Assembly (NCBI GenBank): GCA_022648295.1
Contig: JALCME010000019.1
Coordinates: 1-64,000 of the forward strand
Direction: 5' to 3'
Source: Bacteroides sp.
GTDB lineage: Bacteria > Bacteroidota > Bacteroidia > Bacteroidales > Bacteroidaceae
DNA length: 64,000 nt
In this document: piece by piece, positions 8,399-17,485 of the stretch
How positions within the stretch are numbered: the stretch's first letter is position 1
Layout of the letters: every line of letters begins with the position of its first letter
Translations under genes and position numbers: made by a program
The notes under the pieces: model-generated
What the model was told of the DNA's origin: nothing
Database searches by the model: none
Seen by the model: the letters and a program-made list of their open reading frames with translations, nothing else

Positions 8399-9610
8399 AT
8401 GAAAATTGGTATACTTACATTCTATAAGGTAGCAAATTTTGGTGCAAATCTTCAGGCAATATCTACGTACTATTATCTTAAAAATAACGGATATATTCCT
8501 ATTTTTATTAACTATATGTCGGAGTATACGGAACAAGAATGGACTATGCAAAAGAGAAGCCTACAAGCACAGACCCACGCGAATTTTATCAATAATATTA
8601 TTAAAGAACAGACTACAATATGTCATACAACTGAAGAGATCAAAAAAGTAATTGAAGATCATAACATTGAAGCAATAATTGTCGGATCAGATGCTGTAGT
8701 CCAGCATCACCCCTTGCTTTCTAGAATAAAAATGGGAAAAAGAAAACCATTTTACATTTCCCATCCAAGGCCAGAAAGTATGTTTCCAAATCCATTTTGG
8801 GGAATAGATTTAGCCAGTGAGATACCTATGTCAATGATGTCTGTATCTTCACAAAATTCGGCATATAATTTATTCTCAGGTAAATTAAAACAAAGAATGA
8901 AGGAAACATTATCATTCTTTAAATATATATCAGTTCGTGATTCATGGACTAAAAAAATGATGGAAAACATTCTCAACAAACAAATCATTGAAATAACTCC
9001 AGACCCTGTATTTGCCTTTAATTACAACGCAAGTAATATTATACCTTCAGAAAAAGAAATAAGGAAGCGCTTCAACCTACCTAACTATTATGTATTAATA
9101 AGCCTTCACTCTCAATCATTAAGTTTAAACACCCTTAATGAGCTAAAAAGAGAATTCGAAAAAAAAGGAATAACTTGTGTAGCCTTACCCATGCCTTTTG
9201 GCTTTAAATTTAAACATCCATTTAACTATAAAATAAATACGCCTTTATCCCCTATAGACTGGTATGCACTCATCAAATATTCATATGCCTATATTGGCAG
9301 CAATATGCATCCTATTGTCGTATCTTTACATAATTCAGTTCCATGCTTTAGTATTGACCACTGGGGCACAAGGAATTTCTTTAACAGGTCTAAAAAAGAT
9401 GGTTCTAGCAAAGTAGCTCATATTCTTTCTGTTTACGGCCTACAATCAAATAGAAGGGAAATAGAAGGAAAACAGTGTATGGTAAATGCTTCAGAAATCG
9501 TAAATGCAATATATTCATTTCCCAAAGAGTATGTAACTTCTATCAGTAAAAAACAATATGAAGCATATTCTAATATGATGCAAAATATTCTTAATTCCTT
9601 GAAATCTTAA
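8399..9610 (+). CDS. Polysaccharide pyruvyl transferase family protein (first copy)
   Basis: The 403-residue protein opens with MKIGILTFYKVANFGANLQAISTYYYLKNNGY, the signature of the CsaB/WcaK pyruvyl transferase family (PF04230). Other family marks are IIVGSDAVVQ, the RDSWTKKMM segment, ITPDPVFAF, and GSNMHPIVVSLHNSVPCFSID near the C-terminus. The family transfers pyruvate ketals from phosphoenolpyruvate onto sugar residues, adding negative charge. Members in Bacteroides CPS loci are mostly untested and may have other donors. It follows the probable polymerase by 30 bp and precedes a GT4 gene by 12 bp. Confidence 0.85.
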   Translation: MKIGILTFYKVANFGANLQAISTYYYLKNNGYIPIFINYMSEYTEQEWTMQKRSLQAQTHANFINNIIKEQTTICHTTEEIKKVIEDHNIEAIIVGSDAVVQHHPLLSRIKMGKRKPFYISHPRPESMFPNPFWGIDLASEIPMSMMSVSSQNSAYNLFSGKLKQRMKETLSFFKYISVRDSWTKKMMENILNKQIIEITPDPVFAFNYNASNIIPSEKEIRKRFNLPNYYVLISLHSQSLSLNTLNELKREFEKKGITCVALPMPFGFKFKHPFNYKINTPLSPIDWYALIKYSYAYIGSNMHPIVVSLHNSVPCFSIDHWGTRNFFNRSKKDGSSKVAHILSVYGLQSNRREIEGKQCMVNASEIVNAIYSFPKEYVTSISKKQYEAYSNMMQNILNSLKS

Positions 9611-9622
9611 CTCCATCACCTC

Positions 9623-10780
9623 ATGAATATTTTAATAGTATCCAAGTGTCCTACACATCCTACAACAGCAGGTAATAGAATGCTAATTCTTTCGTATGCA
9701 GAACTCTTGAAACGTCAAGGACACGATATTCATTTTTTGTTTGTCTCTTCAAGACCTCTATCTAAAATAAACGCAGCAAATGCTATAGAGTCACGTGAAA
9801 AAACGAGAAGCTATTGGAAAGATAGATTTCATGAATATAAATTAACTACTATAGAGAATATTCTCTATACACTAAGATATCAATATCGTAGACGATTTTG
9901 TAAATATTGGGGTGTAGATGACGAATACCCATCAGGGCTTGGAAAATTTACCGAGCGCTTACAACAGCAACAACATTTTGATGCCTGTATCGTTAATTAC
10001 ATTTACCTTTCAAAATTACTAAAATATATTACCATTCCAAAGGTTGCAATCTTCACACATGACTATTATACATTCAAGGATGTTTTGACCGATACACCCC
10101 ATTGCGATAAAGCATTGATGCCTAATGAGGAAGCTAAAGGATTAAAGCGTGCCAAGTATATTTTTGCAATGCAAGAAGACGAAGCAACTATTTTTCACGC
10201 TTTATCTCCTAAAAGCAAGATTTATATCAACTACAGCTATTATAATTACGTATCCCAACCTATTGCAAAAAATCATAACATAGTTTTTTTATCTGGCTCC
10301 AATAATTATAATATCAATGGGCTGCAATGGTTCATTGAAAATATTTGGCATACAGTAATAGATAAAGTTCCAGATGCAAAACTCCTTATCGGCGGAGCCA
10401 TCTGTAAAGCAATAACTAATGCCTCCAATCAGCCTGGCATAGAATTGCAAGGTCTTATAAATGACATATCAGCTTTCTATGCGCAAGGAAATATTGCTAT
10501 TAATCCAACCTATCAAGGTACTGGATTGAAAATTAAAACTTTTGAAGCTATTTCAATGAGTAAGGTTACGATAGTTCACCCGCATAGTACCATAGGCATT
10601 TACAAGAAAGATTCAGCCCCTTTGCTTTCATCAGCCAATCCAGAAGATTGGGTAAGTTTTATACTGAAAATATGGAAAAATCCTATATATATAGAAAAAA
10701 TCAAAAAAGAAGATGAACACTACATCGCTGAAATGAATACTTTTATTGAAAGTCAGTACCGCGCATTTCTCCAAGATTAA
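9623..10780 (+). CDS. Glycosyltransferase, GT4-like
   Basis: The 385-residue protein has a GT-B N-terminal opening (MNILIVSKCPTHPTTAGNRM) and a C-terminal donor-binding half with NIVFLSGSNNYNINGLQWFI, KLLIGGAI and NPTYQGTGLKIKTFEAISMSK. The last motif is the usual GTGLK(I/V)K-EA segment of the Glyco_trans_1_4 group. It is expected to add one sugar of the repeat unit at the inner face of the membrane; donor and linkage cannot be read from the sequence. It is cotranscribed with the preceding gene and followed by a 224-bp AT-rich gap. Confidence 0.85.
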   Translation: MNILIVSKCPTHPTTAGNRMLILSYAELLKRQGHDIHFLFVSSRPLSKINAANAIESREKTRSYWKDRFHEYKLTTIENILYTLRYQYRRRFCKYWGVDDEYPSGLGKFTERLQQQQHFDACIVNYIYLSKLLKYITIPKVAIFTHDYYTFKDVLTDTPHCDKALMPNEEAKGLKRAKYIFAMQEDEATIFHALSPKSKIYINYSYYNYVSQPIAKNHNIVFLSGSNNYNINGLQWFIENIWHTVIDKVPDAKLLIGGAICKAITNASNQPGIELQGLINDISAFYAQGNIAINPTYQGTGLKIKTFEAISMSKVTIVHPHSTIGIYKKDSAPLLSSANPEDWVSFILKIWKNPIYIEKIKKEDEHYIAEMNTFIESQYRAFLQD

Positions 10781-11004
10781 TGTACTTTAAAATTCACAAA
10801 TGATAGCAAATTGACTTTAATAAATAAATATTCACTTTTCTATTTTTAGCTCTTTTTAAACTGTGAATATGACGATACTTAAAAGCAAAGAAATTGGTAA
10901 AAACAAAAATATGAATTGGATAGTTGTTATTTTTAAGTAGCGTTTATTATTCGAGAAAAAATAACTAACTACACATCATTAGTAATATTTTTCATAGACA
11001 AAAT
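10781..11004. other. AT-rich gap inside the CPS operon
   Basis: This 224-bp stretch has no convincing gene, hairpin or terminator. A 23-codon frame (MTILKSKEIGKNKN) begins at 10869 but stops early. Such a gap inside an otherwise tight operon may be the scar of a deleted gene. Confidence 0.4.
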
Positions 11005-12108
11005 ATGGATAAAATAACATGGATTACAGCAAACTGTTTTTTAGATGTTGATATACCAATCATAACTGAAATATCAAAATATTATAATATTGATTGGTAT
11101 ATATACATTCAAAAAGAAAATGAGATAAATTATCTACCTCTTATAAATAAGGTATCTAGAACAAACCTTACTAAGCAAATAATATATCTAAAAAACAGAA
11201 TAAGAAATCCCTTTTTACTTTACGAATATATCAATAGTATATATAAAATTAAAAAATCAAAGGCTAATATTTATTATATAGATTTAACAGGGGCACCTTA
11301 TTTTCTTCCATTATTTAAATTCATTATTGGAGATAAAAAAACAACAATTGCGATTCACAATATATCTACCCCCAAAGGTGCAATAAATAGTAGACTAGCA
11401 AATATATATACAAATTACTGCATCAAAGCATTTAAAAATATTCATGTATTTTCAAATAGCCAAAAGAGAATTTTAGAAAAAAAACAGAAAAACAAAAATA
11501 TTCTATTGGCTCCTTTAGCTTTAAAAGATTTTGGGAAAATTAGTATTAGCAATAAAGAGTCCATCGAAAAAAAAATAGAGTTTTTAAGTTTTGGATATAT
11601 ACGAACCTATAAGCGTATAGACGTTCTAATCGAAGCTGCCCAATTAGCCTATGAAGCAACAAAAATACCATTTTTAGTAAAGATTGCAGGTAGTTGTAAT
11701 GATTGGGATATATACCAAAAAAAAATAAAATATAATTTTTTGTTTGAGCTAAAAATTACAAGTATCCCTAATGAAGAAATTGCAGAAATATTTTCAACGG
11801 CAAATTACTTTGTGTTGCCATATCAAGATATAGCCCAAAGTGGAGCAATAACAGTTGCATTAAATTATAATGTTCCCGTTATAGCATCTAACTTAGAAGC
11901 ATTTAGAGAAATTATAAAAGATAAAGATACCGGATTTCTTTTCAAGGCAGCATCAATCAAAGACCTAAAAGAAATAATAATATATATATTAAAAAATCAC
12001 AAGGAAATTTATCCTCAATTAAAATTAAGACAAAAGATATACGTAGAGGAACATTATTCGAACCAAGTTATCGCTCAAAAATACTTAAACTTTTTCAACC
12101 AATTATAA
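11005..12108 (+). CDS. Glycosyltransferase family 4
   Basis: The 367-residue GT-B protein has a clear GT4 C-terminal domain: FLSFGYIRTYKRIDVLIEAAQLA, AEIFSTANYFVLPYQDIAQSG and VPVIASNLEAFREII with GFLF, the standard nucleotide-sugar site region. The N-terminal acceptor domain is lysine- and isoleucine-rich and poorly conserved. It probably adds a sugar to the lipid-linked repeat unit. Its stop is 1 bp before the FrhB-like start, so translational coupling is likely. Confidence 0.87.
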   Translation: MDKITWITANCFLDVDIPIITEISKYYNIDWYIYIQKENEINYLPLINKVSRTNLTKQIIYLKNRIRNPFLLYEYINSIYKIKKSKANIYYIDLTGAPYFLPLFKFIIGDKKTTIAIHNISTPKGAINSRLANIYTNYCIKAFKNIHVFSNSQKRILEKKQKNKNILLAPLALKDFGKISISNKESIEKKIEFLSFGYIRTYKRIDVLIEAAQLAYEATKIPFLVKIAGSCNDWDIYQKKIKYNFLFELKITSIPNEEIAEIFSTANYFVLPYQDIAQSGAITVALNYNVPVIASNLEAFREIIKDKDTGFLFKAASIKDLKEIIIYILKNHKEIYPQLKLRQKIYVEEHYSNQVIAQKYLNFFNQL

Positions 12109-12109
12109 A

Positions 12110-13339
12110 ATGAATATTCAAAAAGTTATAAAAAAAGATCTTTGCTTAGGTTGTGGTATATGTTTATATGATTCTAACATCAATAAGATGGAGTATTCAT
12201 CGTCAAAAGGAATGTACATTCCTAAATTAGATCATAATAAGGATTATACACTGGCAAACGCGATATGTCCTGGAAAAGGCTACAATATTTACAAGAATGC
12301 GAAAGAATTATACAATAATAATTATACGATAGATCTAGGTTTTGTTGATTCTAAATATATAGCACATTCTAATATAGAGGAGGTGTTAAAAAATGCCTCT
12401 TCTGGAGGAATTATGTCACAAATACTGTTATATCTTCTTGAAGAAAAAATTGTAGATAAAGTAGCTGTAACAAAATTTATTTATACAACTAATGGGCCTA
12501 AAACTAAGACAATTATAACTAGCGATATTAAAGAAATTCTGAATAGCCAAGGCTCAAAATATTGCCCAGTAGATATATCATCTTTTATTAATGACTTAAA
12601 AAATTTCAAAGGGACACTTGCATATATTGGCACACCATGTCAAATTGCAGGGATAAGAAATATTCAAAAATTAGATTCACTATTTAAAGAAAAGATCAAG
12701 CTTACAATTGCTAATTTCTGCGGAGGATTCAAGAATTACAACAATATAAAAAAAATAGCAAAACATCATAATATAAGTTTTAAAAACATTACATATTTTC
12801 AATTTAGAGGGGGAGGACAGCCTGGCTCATTAAAAATGATAGATAAGCGTAATTATGTATTTCAGACGCCATATCCGAAGTACACATCTTTTACAGGGTA
12901 TTCAAAAATATTACGTTGCCATTTATGCATTGATGCAACTGGAGAACTAGCAGATATAGCTTGTGGAGACGCATGGTTAGATAAATGTTTAAATGATGAA
13001 AAAGCATGGTCTATCATCATTTGCAGGAGTAAAAATGCGACACAGATAATTCAAAACATGAAAGAGAAAAAAGTAATCACAACTGATTATATATCATATA
13101 AAGATATCTGTCATTCCCAAAGGATAAATTTAAAATCAAAAAAATATAGATATCTCTCAAGAAATAAATTATATCATTTTTTAGGATATACATTGCCAAT
13201 ATTTGACGGTGGATACCAACAATGTCATTATCCTAATAAAATTGAATTAAAAATATATATAACACATAAAATTAAAGAACTAATAGAAAAGATGGACTTA
13301 TATAAATATTGCAGAATACTAATGCGCAAAAAATATTAA
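12110..13339 (+). CDS. FrhB/FdhB-like Fe-S flavoprotein (coenzyme F420 hydrogenase beta family)
   Basis: The 409-residue protein begins with a half-ferredoxin site (KDLCLGCGICLYD, then ANAICPGKG), followed by the FrhB/FdhB N and C domains: NASSGGIMSQILLYLLEE, YIGTPCQIAGIRNIQ, NFCGGF, and RCHLCIDATGELADIACGDAWL with more cluster cysteines. Classical members oxidise F420, but Bacteroides is not known to use F420, so this is a redox partner of another kind. In polysaccharide loci these proteins recur next to pyruvyl-transferase-like proteins, as here; their function is undetermined. It is the last intact gene before the second IS66 scar. Confidence 0.85.
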   Translation: MNIQKVIKKDLCLGCGICLYDSNINKMEYSSSKGMYIPKLDHNKDYTLANAICPGKGYNIYKNAKELYNNNYTIDLGFVDSKYIAHSNIEEVLKNASSGGIMSQILLYLLEEKIVDKVAVTKFIYTTNGPKTKTIITSDIKEILNSQGSKYCPVDISSFINDLKNFKGTLAYIGTPCQIAGIRNIQKLDSLFKEKIKLTIANFCGGFKNYNNIKKIAKHHNISFKNITYFQFRGGGQPGSLKMIDKRNYVFQTPYPKYTSFTGYSKILRCHLCIDATGELADIACGDAWLDKCLNDEKAWSIIICRSKNATQIIQNMKEKKVITTDYISYKDICHSQRINLKSKKYRYLSRNKLYHFLGYTLPIFDGGYQQCHYPNKIELKIYITHKIKELIEKMDLYKYCRILMRKKY

Positions 13340-13473
13340 CAAAAGAAGCAATCATTTAGGAAGGATGTATTGTATTAAAATTCATATGGATTTATCTGTA
13401 ACCATCCACATCTCCGCCTTGAGTAATGCACTTGATATCTTATTTTTGTTCCCTAAACATAAAACCAGAAAAA

Positions 13474-13845
13474 ATGGGAACAATAAACAAAGTAGATTAT
13501 GCAGCCGTTTATCGTCAGTTTGCCACTTATGGCAATGGTCGTTCACTAAAGCAATTTTGTACGGATGAAGATTTTGATTACAGCCGTCTTCGGCGTTATG
13601 CCACTAAAAGCTTTTGGAATCAACAAATGAATCAACCCAACTCTCGATTGCAATCAGAATCATTGATTCCTTTGAAAGTGGATTTCCGGGAAAGCCTATC
13701 GGAAGAAAAAGTCGAATCCCCGTCCACGAAGGAATCCATACTGATAAGTGATATAAACGTTCATTTATCCAACGGTCTGGAGTTACGTCTTCACGAAGGA
13801 AATATGGATGCCCTGATGGAGGTTTTACATAAAATATTAGCCTGA
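13474..13845 (+). pseudogene. IS66 tnpA-like accessory protein remnant (second element)
   Basis: The frame from ATG 13474 encodes 123 residues (MGTINKVDYAAVYRQFATYG), matching the small IS66 first ORF with a helix-turn-helix (RSLKQFCTDEDFDYSRLRRY) and the C-terminal DINVHLSNGLELRLHEGN. The upstream extension in the ORF track (from 13426) does not fit the family. The frame itself is intact but the element is not. Confidence 0.75.
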
Positions 13846-13847
13846 TT

Positions 13848-14775
13848 ATGAATACTGAGGTACAATTGCAATTGGCCAATATCCGTATAGCCCAATTATT
13901 AGATGAGTTATCGGAGCTCAGGAAGCATTCCGGTGCTTCCCATGAGACTGAATTGCGTGAGCAGTATTCCCGTGAGCGTGAGAGTGATCGTGCCTTCTAT
14001 CGTGATCAGTTGGCTTGTATGGAAGAGCGGCATAAACAGGAACTTGAAGCACTGAAAGAAAGTTATAAAGAATCCAATGCTCAATTGAAGAGACAACTGC
14101 AAAGTATGAGCGCACAGATCTCCACTCTTCAGAACAGCCTGAATGCAAGTTCGTTATCGGAAGCGGAATTGAAAGCTTTGGATCGTTGTCATCGTAGTCA
14201 GCGCTTTAAACGAAGTTCCGAACAGACGAGGCTACTGAAAAACAGGAAGGAAGTCTCCCGTTCGCAAGAGAAGGATGATTTTGACGGTGACGGTTCATCT
14301 CAATCTGCCCAGGATGTACCGGATCAGCACAATGCCTCACCTTCAAAAAACAATAATAGTGGAAAAGTAGAAAATATCGTCCATAAGATAATCGCTTACT
14401 TCCGTAGTAAGATGGCAGAGGTCTGGGAAAAAGAAATCCGGAAAGCTGATTACTGGATGATGGATGAAACACCCGGATGGTAGGTTGTATAAAGGAAGGA
14501 ACGAAGTCCTATCTTAACCGCTACTTCTCTGGGGAATCAGGGCAAAGGCCATGAAACGAATCTGGTTCTCCAGACACATCAAGATGAATTTAAAGAATTG
14601 CCTGAATATAGGCAGCGAAAGATCGGCAGTGGACACGGCTTTTATGTACTCCCTTGTTGAAAGCTGCCGTGCAAACAACATCTCTCCCGTACGATATATC
14701 CGTTTTCTTGTGGATAAATTATCGGATAAAACCGTGGATAGAACTACACTTTTGCCCTGTTATTGCGCCCTATAA
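13848..14775 (+). pseudogene. IS66 tnpC transposase, broken (second element)
   Basis: The N-terminal half (13848-14483) has the long charged coiled coil (LDELSELRKHSG, MEERHKQELEALKES), then jumps by deletion to IRKADYWMMDETPGW, which holds the catalytic DE start, and ends at a stop. The C-terminal end is recognisable in another frame at about 14629-14775 (AVDTAFMYSLVESCRANNISPVRYI ending LLPCYCAL). The zinc finger and most of the catalytic core are gone. Confidence 0.75.
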
Positions 14776-14813
14776 AGTTAAACTTATTTTTTAACAATAG
14801 ATAATTTGAATCA

Positions 14814-14831
14814 TAAACCATTGATTTCTAA
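14814..14831 (+). repeat. 18-bp direct repeat, copy 2
   Basis: TAAACCATTGATTTCTAA here is identical to 5126-5143, where it directly precedes the first IS66 element. Here too it precedes IS66 sequence, separated by about 60 bp of unrecognised DNA. Confidence 0.7.
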
Positions 14832-14892
14832 CAGAATTTTAGCAATAGGCGGAAATGTGGATAGTTACTGGCAGTCACACAGGTGCGGAAAC

Positions 14893-15136
14893 ATCCGCCA
14901 TCTATCATACCTTTATCGAAACCTGCAAGATGAATGGCATCTCTTCATTGGAATACTTTAAAAAGTTATTCCGTGAGATTTTAACAGGCCGTAACGATTA
15001 TGCCAATCTTTTACCGGTCACAACCGGAATCAAATAAAAATTATTATTAAAAAATCAGTCCTACTTGGGGTAAATAAAGGCAAAGAGCTACCTAAAAACG
15101 GCTTGATGCACATATACGCCTTTTTGGGACGCTTAC
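14893..15136 (+). mobile_element. Right-end fragment of the first IS66 type, near-identical to 6785-7028
   Basis: These 244 bp match 6785-7028 with about ten substitutions and no length change, ending at the same terminal sequence (GGACGCTTAC). They encode only the TnpC tail (SAIYHTFIETCKMNG to GIK, stop at about 15037). It is a second copy of the same IS66 subtype with everything left of its last quarter deleted. The similarity may continue a few bases into the flank (CTTTATATC after both right ends). Confidence 0.88.
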
Positions 15137-15198
15137 AAAAATGACTTTATATCTCTAATAGCATCTTTTAGGAATACTTAAATTACGTAGATTCAAAA

Positions 15199-16368
15199 AT
15201 GAAAAGAATAGGAATATTAACATATTTTACAGATATACCATACTTTAATGATATCAATCCAGGTATGAATTTGCAGGCTTATGGCGTATATCAAATGTTA
15301 AAAGACCAATACCCTAATGATCAAATAGAATTCATCCGATACCATTCATGGTGGGCTTTTTGGCGCATATATATATCAAATATTACACTAGCATCCTTTA
15401 TTAAAGATTGTAAGCAATTCTATAAATACAAAAAATTTGCTCAATATTTTCCTCGTTCACAAAAAGCTTTAATTTGTTTAGACTATGAGAAATCATCTAA
15501 ATTTATAAATAATCTTAATTATGATGTAATCTATGTGGGCAGCGATACACTTTTAGAGTTAATACGTGCTCCTAAGAACGAAATAACCGCATATTGGTTA
15601 TCCCCGATTATCAAAGCAAAAAAGTTTATGATAGCCGCGTCGGCCCGTGATACATCTTATGATAAGTTAACACAACAGCAACGCGCTCGCATGAAGTTAT
15701 CTATTAATTCTTTTCTAGCAATGGGTGTCCGAGATCAAGCCACTTATGAACTAATAAACAACTTTCTGAAAGAAAACGATGAGAGATTAGAAATGGTTCC
15801 AGATCCAACATTTTATTATAATATAAACTATAGAGATGCCGATCTATACGCTCAAGAAAATGGGCTAGCCGGTTGTAAAAAACCGATTGTATGTTTTCAC
15901 CTGTTAAAGACCAACCAATGGGCAGATAAGTTGGCAGAGATATATCATAAACAAGGCTATCTAATTGCATCTTTACGACCTTATAAATATGCAGATTTTC
16001 TCTTAAAAGATTTATCCCCAACAGAGTTCGCTGGAATTTTTAAATACTTTAAGATAACTATTACACATCGCTTCCATGATACAGTATTTTGCATCAAGAA
16101 CATATCACCCGTTTTGATTTATCTCCCTTCTGCATCCTATAAAAATTTAGAAGGAAACTCTAAACAATCGTCCATAATGGAATCTTTTGATCTTAAAGGA
16201 ACTAATTATATTGATAATATCAATATGCTTACAGCTGAAGAAATTAAAGAAAAAGCAGACATTGCATACATCGCTTTTAACAAGAAAAAAGATAATATAA
16301 AAGAACTATTACTTCTTTATAAGAAACAATTAAAAGAATATATCAATAAAACTGCTGAAATATTATGA
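15199..16368 (+). CDS. Polysaccharide pyruvyl transferase family protein (second copy)
   Basis: The 389-residue protein shows the same family layout as the copy at 8399: MKRIGILTYFTDIPYFNDINPGMNLQAYGVYQML, VIYVGSDTLLELI, GVRDQATYELI, VPDPTFYYN, and the C-terminal THRFHDTVFCIKNISPVLIY with the conserved R-x-H. It may pyruvylate a different sugar of the repeat unit; the two copies are distant paralogues, not a recent duplication. It starts 63 bp after the IS66 scar and its end overlaps the next gene by 4 bp. Confidence 0.83.
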   Translation: MKRIGILTYFTDIPYFNDINPGMNLQAYGVYQMLKDQYPNDQIEFIRYHSWWAFWRIYISNITLASFIKDCKQFYKYKKFAQYFPRSQKALICLDYEKSSKFINNLNYDVIYVGSDTLLELIRAPKNEITAYWLSPIIKAKKFMIAASARDTSYDKLTQQQRARMKLSINSFLAMGVRDQATYELINNFLKENDERLEMVPDPTFYYNINYRDADLYAQENGLAGCKKPIVCFHLLKTNQWADKLAEIYHKQGYLIASLRPYKYADFLLKDLSPTEFAGIFKYFKITITHRFHDTVFCIKNISPVLIYLPSASYKNLEGNSKQSSIMESFDLKGTNYIDNINMLTAEEIKEKADIAYIAFNKKKDNIKELLLLYKKQLKEYINKTAEIL

Positions 16369-17474
16369 AAAAAACAAAAGTTTGTTTTCTTGTGTCATCC
16401 TTATGTAACGAAGGACCCACCAATGTAATGTATAATATTATAAAATATATAGACTATAATACATTTGATATATCAATCGTTACATTTATACCAGAGAAAC
16501 AAAACTCAAGAATAAAAGATTTTGAGTCATTGCCTATCAAAATAATTCAGCTATCTCCCAACAAATGCATCAATTTTCTGAAACTTTATCTGCGCCTAAA
16601 AAAAACAGTGAAAGAACTGGAACCAGAAATGTTTCACGCACATTGCCCTCGATCCTTATATCTAATGTCTTTTTTAGGGAAAAAGTATAAGAAAATCTAT
16701 ACCATACACAATTATCCAAATGAATTACAAAAAATACTTTATGGAAAAGCAAAGGGAAGCATAATAATTAAACTAAATAACTTCTTTACAAACAGGATTG
16801 ACATCCCCATATGTTGTGCTCCTAATATTCAAGAAAAGTATCTACATGAGAAAGGGTGGCATTTTCTTTGCATACACAATGGCACATCTATGCCAATATG
16901 GAATAGAGATCAGAAACGAAGAGCAAATATTCGTAAAAAATTAGAAATGAAAGAAAACATAAAATATTTTATATTCATCGGCCGTTTTTCGCCAGAAAAA
17001 AATCCAGATCTATTAGTTTATACATTTAAAGAGTTAGCTAATATGAATATAGGCCTTATAATGCTAGGTAATGGTCCTTTATGGAGTACTCTAAAGAGAG
17101 AAGAAACAGAAAATATAATAATTCCTGGTTTTCAGACTAACATTTATGATTATATAGTGGCTTCAGACTATTACATTTCTGCATCAGATACCGAAGGTTT
17201 GGCAAATACACTGCTAGAGAGTATGAGTGTTGGATTACCAATGTTACTTTCTAACATACCTTCTCACCAAGCTATAATGGCAGAATTCAAAACTAATGTA
17301 GGATATCTCTACAATCAACATAATAAAGACGAATTAAAAGAAAAGATCATAAAAGCCACACAAATTAACAAAGAAGAAGCAACAACAGAAATTCAATATA
17401 TATTTTCTCATAAATATACTGCTAAAATTATGTCTTCGAAATATCAGGACGTATACAAAAGTTTTAAAAATTAA
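16365..17474 (+). CDS. Glycosyltransferase family 4
   Basis: The 369-residue GT-B protein has N-terminal KVCFLVSSLCNEGPTNVMYNI with the acceptor-side HAHCPRSLYLMSFLGKKYKKIYTIHNYP, and the GT4 donor domain FIFIGRFSPEKNPDLLVYTFKEL, LIMLGNGPL and SASDTEGLANTLLESMSVGLPML, containing the E-x7-E element. It should add one residue of the capsule repeat. The start overlaps the pyruvyl-transferase-like stop (ATGA). Confidence 0.9.
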   Translation: MKKTKVCFLVSSLCNEGPTNVMYNIIKYIDYNTFDISIVTFIPEKQNSRIKDFESLPIKIIQLSPNKCINFLKLYLRLKKTVKELEPEMFHAHCPRSLYLMSFLGKKYKKIYTIHNYPNELQKILYGKAKGSIIIKLNNFFTNRIDIPICCAPNIQEKYLHEKGWHFLCIHNGTSMPIWNRDQKRRANIRKKLEMKENIKYFIFIGRFSPEKNPDLLVYTFKELANMNIGLIMLGNGPLWSTLKREETENIIIPGFQTNIYDYIVASDYYISASDTEGLANTLLESMSVGLPMLLSNIPSHQAIMAEFKTNVGYLYNQHNKDELKEKIIKATQINKEEATTEIQYIFSHKYTAKIMSSKYQDVYKSFKN

Positions 17475-17485
17475 AGTCAAATTGA

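Larger units (their letters stand above)
13358..14775 (+). mobile_element. Second IS66-family remnant (different subgroup)
   Basis: This stretch holds a tnpA-like gene, a tnpC N-terminus ending at the DET motif and a displaced tnpC C-terminus, with no tnpB. The left edge has lost the GTAAGCG tip, but GTATTGTAT followed by ATTTATC (13368 onward) resembles the inner left end of the first element. The right edge is unclear. It is dead and boundaries are approximate. Confidence 0.75.

Noticed and set aside
10869-10940. Short frame MTILKSKEIGKNKN in the 224-bp gap of the CPS locus
   Set aside because: Only 23 codons with no family match; it may be a relic but cannot be supported as a gene.
13365-13568. 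67-codon plus ORF before the second IS66 tnpA
   Set aside because: It overlaps the IS66 left end in another frame and shows no known domain.
14855-15037. 60-codon ORF as an independent gene
   Set aside because: Its last 49 codons are the duplicated TnpC tail of the first IS66, so it is a mobile-element fragment.
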